A stretch of 34,337 nucleotides of DNA from an uncultured Acetobacteraceae bacterium (GTDB lineage Bacteria > Pseudomonadota > Alphaproteobacteria > Acetobacterales > Acetobacteraceae). This document shows, piece after piece, positions 1 through 6,610 of this stretch (the stretch's first letter is position 1; every line of letters begins with the position of its first letter). The stretch covers positions 1-34,337 of the forward strand of contig CALMVI010000151.1 of assembly GCA_937873095.1 (NCBI GenBank). The letters are read 5' to 3'. The notes below the pieces were generated by a model. It was not told where the DNA came from. It did no database searches and was given only the letters and a program-made list of their open reading frames with translations. The position numbers and the translations under genes are program-made.

Positions 1-2
1 CC

Positions 3-278
3 TCCCGCAGTGCCGCCGCCCGCGCCGTATCGGCATCCGCCGTGGCGGCTCCCGGCTCGTCGGACGTGTTCGAGGCGTTGCGCGCCTGGCGGGCGGAAAC
101 GGCCCGTGCGCAGGCGGTGCCGCCCTACGTCATCTTCCACGACACCGTGCTGCGCGACATCGCCGCCGGCCGGCCGGCGAGCCTGGACGAGCTCGGCCGG
201 ATCAAGGGCGTGGGCGCGTCCAAGCTGGAGCGTTACGGGGTGGAGCTGCTCAGATTGCTGAACCGGCCAGGACCGTGA
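3..278 (+). CDS. recQ: ATP-dependent DNA helicase RecQ, C-terminal part (HRDC domain)
   Basis: Partial gene, cut by the left edge; the frame is open from base 3 and ends with TGA at 276-278. The visible 91 residues form an HRDC domain: the run VFEALRAWRAETARAQAVPP, then YVIFHDTVLRDIA, and the helix-hairpin-like LDELGRIKGVGASKLERYG. This is the usual end of RecQ, a 3'-5' DNA helicase for recombination and fork repair; the HRDC domain helps bind DNA. The ATPase motor would lie to the left of the window. The stop overlaps the GTG of the next gene (GTGA), so the two are probably translationally coupled. Another HRDC protein such as ribonuclease D is possible, but the sequence resembles RecQ more. 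Confidence 0.85.
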   Translation, partial: SRSAAARAVSASAVAAPGSSDVFEALRAWRAETARAQAVPPYVIFHDTVLRDIAAGRPASLDELGRIKGVGASKLERYGVELLRLLNRPGP

Positions 279-622
279 ACCAGGAGCAGGCGGCCCGCCT
301 GGCCCGCATGAAGCGTCTGGCCTGGCTGGTCGATGCCGCCTTCGTGCTGCCCGGCACGCGTTTCCGCTTCGGGCTGAACAGCCTGATCGGACTGGTCCCT
401 GGCGGCGGCGACCTGGTCCTCGGCGCGATCTCGCTCATCATCGTGCACCAGGCGCGCGCGCTGGGCGTGCCGCGCCACCTTCTGATGCGCATGATCGGCA
501 ACATCGTCATCGAAGTGGCCGGCGGCTCGGTGCCCGTGCTGGGCGACCTGTTCGACGTCGCGCTGAAGGCAAACCTGCGCAACATCCGCCTCATCGAGCA
601 GCACCTTCGCGCGGCCAGCTAG
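275..622 (+). CDS. DUF4112 family small membrane protein
   Basis: 115 residues starting at GTG 275, overlapping the recQ stop by four bases. The pattern WLVDAAFVLPGTRFRFGLNSLIGLVPGGGD, written here in two halves (WLVDAAFVLPGT; GLNSLIGLVPGGGD), then a hydrophobic stretch LVLGAISLIIVHQA and the closing GGSVPVLGDLFDVALKAN, is characteristic of DUF4112, whose function is unknown. The protein is probably membrane-associated, with one or two hydrophobic segments. It ends only three bases before the stop of the convergent DUF2721 gene. Family assignment is confident; no role is claimed. Confidence 0.85.
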   Translation: MNQEQAARLARMKRLAWLVDAAFVLPGTRFRFGLNSLIGLVPGGGDLVLGAISLIIVHQARALGVPRHLLMRMIGNIVIEVAGGSVPVLGDLFDVALKANLRNIRLIEQHLRAAS

Positions 623-625
623 GTC

Positions 626-1111
626 CTACGGCGAGCCGCGTCGCAGAAAACGCCTGAAACTCAGCCGGGGCAGATGGAAGCGCATCCTGGCGCGCAGGCC
701 GCGGCTGCTCATCAGCATTTCCAGCCCGAACGCGGTGACCGATCCCAGCGTGCAGATGATCGCCAGCCCGAAGAAGCCGAGCAGGACGCTGGCGATCGTC
801 TTGTTGCTCAGAGCGAACAGGAACAGCGTCAGGATCGCCATGCAGGTCGCGGCAGCGCCTGCCGTCCCCAGCACCACGGCCGTGTCGAGCGCCTGCGACC
901 GCCGGTGCAGCCGTTCGAGCTGGACGCGCTGCTCGTCGGTGCACGTGCCGCCGCCGATCGCGTCGGCCAGGCTGTCCAGCCGGTCCGCAACCCGCGCCAG
1001 CCTCGTCGCGAACACGTTGAGAAGGGCTGCGATGCCCGACAGCAGGAACACCGGCGTCAACGCCACCTGGATCAGGTGCCCTGCCGAGTCGATCGTGAAG
1101 CTTTGGAACAT
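626..1111 (-). CDS. DUF2721 family membrane protein
   Basis: 161 residues from ATG 1111, chosen over the in-frame upstream start at 1204 because homologues begin near this hydrophobic region and the extension lacks family features. After a short N-terminus comes IQVALTPVFLLSGIAALLNV (membrane segment 1), a charged helical stretch rich in Arg and Leu (ATRLARVADRLDSLADAI), then two membrane segments (AAATCMAILTLFLFALS and LLGFFGLAIICTLGSVTAFG) and a basic tail. This is the DUF2721 layout; the function is unknown. The gene is convergent with the DUF4112 gene and divergent from the helicase. Confidence 0.82.
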   Translation of the reverse strand: MFQSFTIDSAGHLIQVALTPVFLLSGIAALLNVFATRLARVADRLDSLADAIGGGTCTDEQRVQLERLHRRSQALDTAVVLGTAGAAATCMAILTLFLFALSNKTIASVLLGFFGLAIICTLGSVTAFGLEMLMSSRGLRARMRFHLPRLSFRRFLRRGSP

Positions 1112-1196
1112 GCCGCCGTGTAGAGCAACGCCACGCGGCCTGAAACGGTCGGGCTCCTCGAAACGAAAGTTGCCCCAAGCCCGACCGCCCCCGAAT

Positions 1197-1248
1197 GGGA
1201 GCAAGGGTCAGCGCCGTATATCTTCTATCTTTCGCCCGCCTTGCTCCC
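1197..1248. repeat. 10-bp perfect inverted repeat upstream of the DEAD-box helicase
   Basis: GGGAGCAAGG at 1197-1206 is exactly complementary to CCTTGCTCCC at 1239-1248, with a 32-base spacer that is AT-rich for this genome (it holds TATATC and TATCTT). It lies in the 228-bp divergent gap between the DUF2721 and helicase genes, about 90 bp before the helicase start. It could be an operator, a 5'-UTR stem, or chance; the spacer may hold a -10 box. Confidence 0.4.
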
Positions 1249-1339
1249 CATATCAGGCGCTCTCACCCATGCCAGCCAGCCCTCGCCCCAACCGCACTCG
1301 CCGCCAGCGAGCGCAGCGCGGCCTTTCGGATCGAACCCC

Positions 1340-3049
1340 ATGACCTTTGCGACCAACCCCTCCCTGGACCGGGCCCTGACCGATCGCGGCTACAGCGAGC
1401 TCACGCCCGTGCAGGATGCCGTTCTCGTCCCTGGCGCAGAAGCGCGCGACCTTCTGGTCTCCGCCCAGACAGGCTCCGGCAAGACCGTGGCCTACGGCCT
1501 CGCCTTCGCCCCCACGCTGCTGGGCGGCGAGGAAAAATTCGATCGCCCCGGCAATCCCCGCGCCCTGGTGATCGCGCCCACACGCGAACTCGCCATGCAG
1601 GTGCACCGCGAGCTGAGCTGGCTCTACGCGCAGACCGGCGCCCGCATCCTGTCCTGCATCGGCGGCATGGACGGCCAGCGTGAGGGCCGCGCCCTGGAGG
1701 CGGGCTGCCACATCGTCGTCGGCACGCCCGGCCGGCTCTGCGACCACCTGGCCCGCGGCCGGCTCAAGCTCGGCGAGCTCGCCGTCGTGGTGCTCGACGA
1801 GGCGGACGAAATGCTCGATCTCGGCTTCCGCGACGAGCTGGACACGCTGCTGAACGCAACGCCGGAATGGCGCCGCACGCTGCTGTTCTCGGCCACGATC
1901 GCCAAGGAGATCACGGCACTCGCCCGCAAATACCAGAAGGACGCGCTGCGCATCGACACGCTGGTGCGCAACCAGCCGCATGCCGACATCGAATACCGCG
2001 CCATCCGCGTGCCGCCGCGCGAGAGCGAGCACGCCGTGGTCAACGTGCTGCGCTATTTCGAGGCGCCGACGGCCCTTGTGTTCTGCGCCACCCGTGACGG
2101 CGTGCGCCATCTGCACGCCAGCCTGCAGGAGCGCGGTTTCACCAGCGTCGCCTTGTCGGGCGAACTCACCCAGAACGAGCGCACGCGCGCCGTGCAGGCC
2201 ATGCGCGACGGCCAGGCGCGCGTCTGTGTCGCGACCGATGTCGCAGCCCGCGGACTCGACCTGCCCGATCTCGGCCTGGTGATCCATGCCGACCTGCCCA
2301 CCAACAAGGAGATGCTGCTGCACCGCAGCGGCCGCACCGGACGGGCCGGGCGCAAGGGCACCTGCATCCTGGTCGTGCCGGCCCACCGCGCGCGCGCCGC
2401 CCAGGCGCTGATCGCATCGGCCGGGGTCGCCGTCGAGTGGCGGGGCCCGCCGCTGCCCGAGGAGATCCGCGCCCGCGACGGCGCGCGCCTGCTGAGCGAC
2501 CAGGTGCTGACCGACGAGATGACGGCCGACGACCTCACGCTCGCCCGCACCCTGCTGGAAGGCCGCTCGGCCGAGGACGTCGCCGCCGCCCTGGTGCGGC
2601 TGTACCGCGCCCGCCTGCCCGCACCCGAGGAGATCACCGAACTCTCGCCCATGCCGGCCGCGCCGCGCCCCGCCCGCGCCACCGAGCGCGCGGACAAGCC
2701 GGGCTACGCGTCCGGCCCCATGGTCTGGTTCAGCCTCAACATCGGCCGCGCCCAGAAAGCCGACCCGAAATGGCTGCTGCCGCTGATCTGCCGCATGGGC
2801 GGCGTGGAGAAGCGCGACGTGGGCGCAATCCGCATCCAGGACCGCGACACCCGCTTCGAAATTACCCAGGCGATGGCCGAGGCGTTCGCGTCCGCCCTGC
2901 CGGACGACGCCGAGGACAACGTCCGCGTCACCCGGTCCGAAGCGCCCGCCCCCGCGCCGCGCCGCGATCCCGGCGCGCCCAAACGGTTTTTTAAGACCGC
3001 GCCCGCCAAACGGGGCCAGGCCTCGAACGCGCGTGCGCGCAAGCTGTAG
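1340..3049 (+). CDS. DEAD-box ATP-dependent RNA helicase with DbpA-like RNA-binding domain
   Basis: 569 residues. Start ATG 1340 is preferred to the in-frame ATG 1241 because the Q-motif (GYSELTPVQ, residues 17-25) then sits at the usual distance from the N-terminus. All core motifs are present: motif I AQTGSGKT (42-49), APTRELA (79-85), TPGRL (129-133), DEAD (153-156), SAT (184-186), and in the second RecA lobe LVFCAT, ATDVAARGLDLP and HRSGRTGRAGRKG. From about residue 461 a segment MVWFSLNIGRAQKADPKWL through IRIQDRDTRFEIT matches the DbpA RNA-binding fold. The protein should unwind RNA in the cytosol, probably during 50S assembly or RNA turnover. The tail after it is basic (RRDPGAPKRFFKTAPAKRG). 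Convergent with ada. Confidence 0.93.
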   Translation: MTFATNPSLDRALTDRGYSELTPVQDAVLVPGAEARDLLVSAQTGSGKTVAYGLAFAPTLLGGEEKFDRPGNPRALVIAPTRELAMQVHRELSWLYAQTGARILSCIGGMDGQREGRALEAGCHIVVGTPGRLCDHLARGRLKLGELAVVVLDEADEMLDLGFRDELDTLLNATPEWRRTLLFSATIAKEITALARKYQKDALRIDTLVRNQPHADIEYRAIRVPPRESEHAVVNVLRYFEAPTALVFCATRDGVRHLHASLQERGFTSVALSGELTQNERTRAVQAMRDGQARVCVATDVAARGLDLPDLGLVIHADLPTNKEMLLHRSGRTGRAGRKGTCILVVPAHRARAAQALIASAGVAVEWRGPPLPEEIRARDGARLLSDQVLTDEMTADDLTLARTLLEGRSAEDVAAALVRLYRARLPAPEEITELSPMPAAPRPARATERADKPGYASGPMVWFSLNIGRAQKADPKWLLPLICRMGGVEKRDVGAIRIQDRDTRFEITQAMAEAFASALPDDAEDNVRVTRSEAPAPAPRRDPGAPKRFFKTAPAKRGQASNARARKL

Positions 3050-3056
3050 GCCGCTG

Positions 3057-3103
3057 AAGGCCAGGGGCGTCATGCGCTAGCACGCTTCGCACGACGCCCC
3101 TGG
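3057..3103. terminator. Palindromic intergenic element, copy A (probable bidirectional terminator)
   Basis: Arms CCAGGGGCGTC (3061-3071) and GACGCCCCTGG (3093-3103) pair perfectly over 11 bp, with further inner pairing TGCG/CGCA and AGC/GCT. It lies between the convergent helicase and ada genes. A near-identical element (about 42 of 47 positions) lies at 27015-27061, again between convergent genes. Just after it, 3111-3128 is a shorter imperfect palindrome CTGGGGTTTGAAACCCAG. Read as a repeat-family element that serves as a transcription end for both genes; no long U-tract follows. Confidence 0.65.
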
Positions 3104-3151
3104 ACCAAAGCTGGGGTTTGAAACCCAGACGTCCGATCTCGGCTGTGACGC

Positions 3152-4240
3152 TCATGGCGTCTCTGCCGCCGCGCGACGCTCCGTGTCGAGCACGGCGCGC
3201 TTGCGGTCGAGCCCCCAGCGGTAGCCGCCCAGGCCGCCATCCCCGCGCAGCGCGCGGTGGCACGGAACCAGCACGCCCACCCGGTTGGCGCCGCACGCGC
3301 TGCCCACCGCACGCACCGCCCGCGGCGCGCCGAGCCCGCGCGCGACCTCGCCGTAGCTGACCACGTCGCCCGACCGCACGCCGAGCAGGAACCGCCACAC
3401 CCTTATCTGGAACGCCGTGCCGCGCAGGTCGAGCGGCAAGTCCGGCCGCGGCGCTCCGCGCGAGAGGTGTGCGTCGAGCGCCTCGATCCAGCCGTTCAGC
3501 GCTGCCCCCTCGTCCGCGCAGCGCAGCAGGGCTCTGGGGAACTCCCTCGCCAGCCGGTCGCGCAAGCCATCGGCATCGTCGCCGAACTGCACGAAGCAGA
3601 CCCCCCGTCCGGTAGCCGCCATCATCAGCGGTCCCAGCGCCACGGTGCGGACGGCATAGACGATGGTTTCGCCCTCGCCGCCGGCCCGGTAGGCGGACGG
3701 AGTCATGCCGAGCGCGCCGTCCACCTGCTCGTAGGCGCGGCTGGTCGAGCCGTAGCCGGCCTCGAACACCGCCCCGAGCACGCTTTCCCCGGCGCGCAGG
3801 CTGGACTTGAAGGCGTCCAGGCGTTTGGCGGCCTGGTACTCCCTGGGCGTGATGCCCATCGCCGCCTTGAACATGCGCTGCAGGTGGAACGGACTGACGC
3901 CCGCCACCGTCGCCAGGCGTTGCAGCGGCAAGGGCTCGCCCGCGCGGGCGTCGATGTAGTCGGCCACTGCGCGAACCCGGTCGGCCACGGCGTCCGACGG
4001 CTCGCCCTGCGGCTTGCAGCGCTTGCACGGCCGGAACCCTGCCGCTGCTGCCTCGGCGGGGGACGCGAAGAACGCCATGTTCTCCGGCCTCGCCGCCCTG
4101 GCCGGGCATGACGGCCGGCAGAACACCCCTGTCGTGCGCACGGCATAGACGAACCGCCCGTCGGCGGCTCTGTCTCGCGCGCGCACCTGGGCGAAACGCG
4201 GGTCTGCGCTGATCGCGCCGGCATCCGGCAGAGCGTGCAT
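3152..4240 (-). CDS. ada: Bifunctional transcriptional activator / O6-methylguanine-DNA methyltransferase Ada
   Basis: 362 residues from ATG 4240 (an upstream in-frame start at 4276 adds 12 unrelated residues; GAGG lies upstream of 4240). N-terminal Ada zinc domain with four cysteines, Cys41, Cys45, Cys72 and Cys75 (FCRPSCPARAARPENMAFF and FRPCKRC), where Cys41 is the methylphosphotriester acceptor position. An AraC-type helix-turn-helix region follows (LATVAGVSPFHLQRMFKAAM). The C-terminal methyltransferase domain carries the acceptor Cys327 in VPCHRALRGDGGLGGYRWG. The protein directly reverses alkylation damage and, once methylated, should activate its own repair regulon. It is monocistronic and convergent with the helicase. 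All key residues are present. Confidence 0.95.
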   Translation of the reverse strand: MHALPDAGAISADPRFAQVRARDRAADGRFVYAVRTTGVFCRPSCPARAARPENMAFFASPAEAAAAGFRPCKRCKPQGEPSDAVADRVRAVADYIDARAGEPLPLQRLATVAGVSPFHLQRMFKAAMGITPREYQAAKRLDAFKSSLRAGESVLGAVFEAGYGSTSRAYEQVDGALGMTPSAYRAGGEGETIVYAVRTVALGPLMMAATGRGVCFVQFGDDADGLRDRLAREFPRALLRCADEGAALNGWIEALDAHLSRGAPRPDLPLDLRGTAFQIRVWRFLLGVRSGDVVSYGEVARGLGAPRAVRAVGSACGANRVGVLVPCHRALRGDGGLGGYRWGLDRKRAVLDTERRAAAETP

Positions 4241-4399
4241 GCTACATCGTCCTCGATGGCTTCGGTGGCTGTCCATCTATGTCGGCAGGCCGCCCGCCGC
4301 GCTCCGAAGCTTGCGGCCCTATCCGTGCCGGGTCGCGCCCGGCCGGCCGGCGCCTCTGCTCCGGCCGGGATCGCCTGCCCGGCAAGACCAATGGCCGGG

Positions 4400-4428
4400 T
4401 TGTTCTGGCCAGCCCGATCGCCTGTTTT
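4400..4428 (+). promoter_or_regulatory. Candidate sigma70-like promoter for mtkA-mtkB-ppc-mcl
   Basis: TTGTTC (4400-4405), 17 bases, TGTTTT (4423-4428), about 60 bp before the mtkA start within the 248-bp gap separating ada from mtkA. The match is imperfect and no start site is known. The rest of this gap (4241-4488) shows no gene. Confidence 0.25.
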
Positions 4429-4488
4429 CTCCGCTGTCCATAGGGCCCCGGCGCGGCCGACGGTGCCGGCCCGCACAGGAGACGCCCG

Positions 4489-5661
4489 ATGAACCTGCAC
4501 GAGTATCAGGCCAAGGAATTGCTGCAGAGCGCAGGCGTGGAGGTGCCGCGCGGCGCCGTCGCCTTCAGCCCGGACCAGGCGGTCTACGCCGCCACCGAAA
4601 TCGGCGGCTGGCATTGGGCGGTGAAGGCGCAGGTCCATGCCGGCGCACGCGGCAAGGCCGGCGGCATCAAGCTGTGCCGCACCTATGGCGAGGTTCGCGA
4701 CGCTGCAGAAAACATGCTGGGCAAGCGACTGGTCACGCACCAGACGGGGCCGGAAGGCAAGCCGGTGCAGCGCGTCTACATCGAGGCGGCCGACAAGATC
4801 GATCGCGAATTCTATCTGGGCTACGTGCTCGACCGCAAGGAGGAACGCATACGCGTCATCGCCTCCCGCGAGGGCGGCATGGAGATCGAACAGATCGCCG
4901 CCGAAAAGCCGGACGCGCTGATTCAGGTGACCGTGGAACCTGCGGTGGGGCTGCTGCCGTTCCAGGCGCGCGAAATCGCGTTCGGGCTCGGCCTGAACAT
5001 CAAGCAGGTGCAGCGCGCGACGCAAACCATCCTCGGCGCCTATCGCGCCTTTCGCGACGCCGACGCCACCATGCTGGAAATCAACCCCCTGGTCCTCATG
5101 CACGACGAACGCGTGATCGCGCTCGATGCGAAGATGGTCGTCGACGACAACGCGCTGTTCCGGCAGCGCGCCATCGAAGGCATGCGCGACCCCTCGCAGG
5201 ACGACCCGCGCGAGGCCCAGGCCGCCGAACACAGCCTCAACTACGTGGGCCTGGACGGCACCATCGGCTGCATCGTCAACGGCGCCGGCCTGGCGATGGC
5301 GACGATGGACGTCATCAAATACGCAGGCGGCGAGCCCGCGAACTTCCTCGACGTGGGCGGCGGTGCCAGCCCCGAGCGGGTCGCCACCGCCTTCCGCCTG
5401 GTGCTGTCCGACAGCCGCGTGCAATCGATCCTGGTCAACATCTTCGCCGGCATCAACCGCTGCGACTGGGTGGCGCAGGGCGTGGTGCAGGCCGCCCACG
5501 AAACGAAGATAGACGTGCCCCTGATCGTTCGCCTGGCAGGCACGAACGTGGAGGCAGGGCGCAGGATACTCGCCGAAAGCGGATTGCCGCTGATCACGGC
5601 CGACACCCTGTCTGACGCGGCCGACAAGGCCGTCAAGGCGGCCAGGCAGCGGCTGCAATAG
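4489..5661 (+). CDS. mtkA: Malate-CoA ligase (malate thiokinase) beta subunit
   Basis: 390 residues, the same length as Methylobacterium MtkA and very similar to it from memory: [85 protein letters not shown] and [16 protein letters not shown]. An ATP-grasp domain occupies roughly residues 1-235, with the CoA-ligase fold after it. With MtkB it makes malyl-CoA from malate, CoA and ATP. Succinyl-CoA synthetase beta is the close paralogue; the neighbours ppc and mcl decide for malate. AGGAGA at 4477-4482 is a strong ribosome site. It is the first gene of a four-gene operon. Confidence 0.93.
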   Translation: MNLHEYQAKELLQSAGVEVPRGAVAFSPDQAVYAATEIGGWHWAVKAQVHAGARGKAGGIKLCRTYGEVRDAAENMLGKRLVTHQTGPEGKPVQRVYIEAADKIDREFYLGYVLDRKEERIRVIASREGGMEIEQIAAEKPDALIQVTVEPAVGLLPFQAREIAFGLGLNIKQVQRATQTILGAYRAFRDADATMLEINPLVLMHDERVIALDAKMVVDDNALFRQRAIEGMRDPSQDDPREAQAAEHSLNYVGLDGTIGCIVNGAGLAMATMDVIKYAGGEPANFLDVGGGASPERVATAFRLVLSDSRVQSILVNIFAGINRCDWVAQGVVQAAHETKIDVPLIVRLAGTNVEAGRRILAESGLPLITADTLSDAADKAVKAARQRLQ

Positions 5662-5710
5662 GCCGAGGGGAACGCCCCGGGTCTGAAATAAATCCTAGAG
5701 GGAACGCAGC

Positions 5711-6610
5711 ATGAGCATCCTCATCGACAAGTCCAGCAGGATCCTGATCCAGGGCTTCACCGGCGACAAGGGCAGCTTTCACGGCAAGGAGATGCAGGAC
5801 TACGCCGGCAACGTCGTGGGCGGCGTCACGCCCGGCAAGGGCGGCCGGACACATCTCGGCCTGCCGGTCTTCGACACCGTGCGCGATGCGGTCTCGGCCA
5901 CCGGCGCGAACGCGTCCATCACCTTCGTCGCCCCTCCCTTCTGCGCCGACGCGATCATGGAAGCCGCAACCGCGGGGCTGCGCCTGGTCTGCGCCATCAC
6001 CGACGGCATACCGGCGCAGGACATGATGCGCGTGAAGCGCTACCTGCGCCGCTTTCCCAGGGAGCGCCGCACCCTGCTGGTCGGCCCCAACTGCGCCGGC
6101 ATCATCAGCCCAGGCCGCGCCATGCTGGGCATCATGCCGCCGCACATCTACCTGCCAGGCAACGTCGGCATCGTCTCGCGCAGCGGCACGCTGGGCTACG
6201 AGGCGGCGTCGCAGCTGATGGCGCTCGGCATCGGCGTGTCGACCAGCGTGGGCATCGGCGGCGACCCGATCAACGGCAGCTCGTTCCTCGACCACCTGGC
6301 CCTGTTCGAACAGGATCCGGAAACCCACGCCGTGCTGATGATCGGCGAAATCGGCGGCGCGCAGGAAGCCGAGGCAGCCGCCTGGATCAAGGCCCACATG
6401 ACGAAGCCCGTGGTGGGCTACGTCGCGGGGCTGACGGCGCCGAAGGGCCGCCGCATGGGCCATGCGGGAGCCATCATCTCCGGCGCCGGCGACAGCGCCG
6501 CGGAAAAAGCCGAAATCATGTCCTTCTACGGGCTTACGGTCGCACCCAGCGCCGGCGAGCTCGGATCGACCGTGGCAGGGCTGCTCGGCCGCAAGCGCCA
6601 GGCGGCCTGA
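5711..6610 (+). CDS. mtkB: Malate-CoA ligase (malate thiokinase) alpha subunit
   Basis: 299 residues, the usual MtkB/SucD length. An N-terminal CoA-binding Rossmann domain (SSRILIQGFTGDKGSFH, then NVVGGVTPGKGG) is followed by the ligase domain. The phosphohistidine is His251 in GRRMGHAGAIISG. SGTLGYEAASQLM and VGIGGDPINGSSF are family signatures. It starts 49 bp after mtkA with AGAGGGA at 5697-5703, and its TGA overlaps the ATG of ppc by one base. It forms the catalytic complex with MtkA. SucD is the alternative, made unlikely by context. Confidence 0.93.
   Translation: MSILIDKSSRILIQGFTGDKGSFHGKEMQDYAGNVVGGVTPGKGGRTHLGLPVFDTVRDAVSATGANASITFVAPPFCADAIMEAATAGLRLVCAITDGIPAQDMMRVKRYLRRFPRERRTLLVGPNCAGIISPGRAMLGIMPPHIYLPGNVGIVSRSGTLGYEAASQLMALGIGVSTSVGIGGDPINGSSFLDHLALFEQDPETHAVLMIGEIGGAQEAEAAAWIKAHMTKPVVGYVAGLTAPKGRRMGHAGAIISGAGDSAAEKAEIMSFYGLTVAPSAGELGSTVAGLLGRKRQAA

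Noticed and set aside
1253-3073. 606-aa minus-strand open frame opposite the DEAD-box helicase
   Set aside because: Its composition (long runs of Gly, Ala, His, Gln and Arg) is that of an antisense shadow in GC-rich DNA; the plus-strand frame has every helicase motif.
3703-5658. 651-aa minus-strand frame across ada's start and mtkA
   Set aside because: Overlaps both well-supported ada and mtkA and shows no domain; shadow frame.
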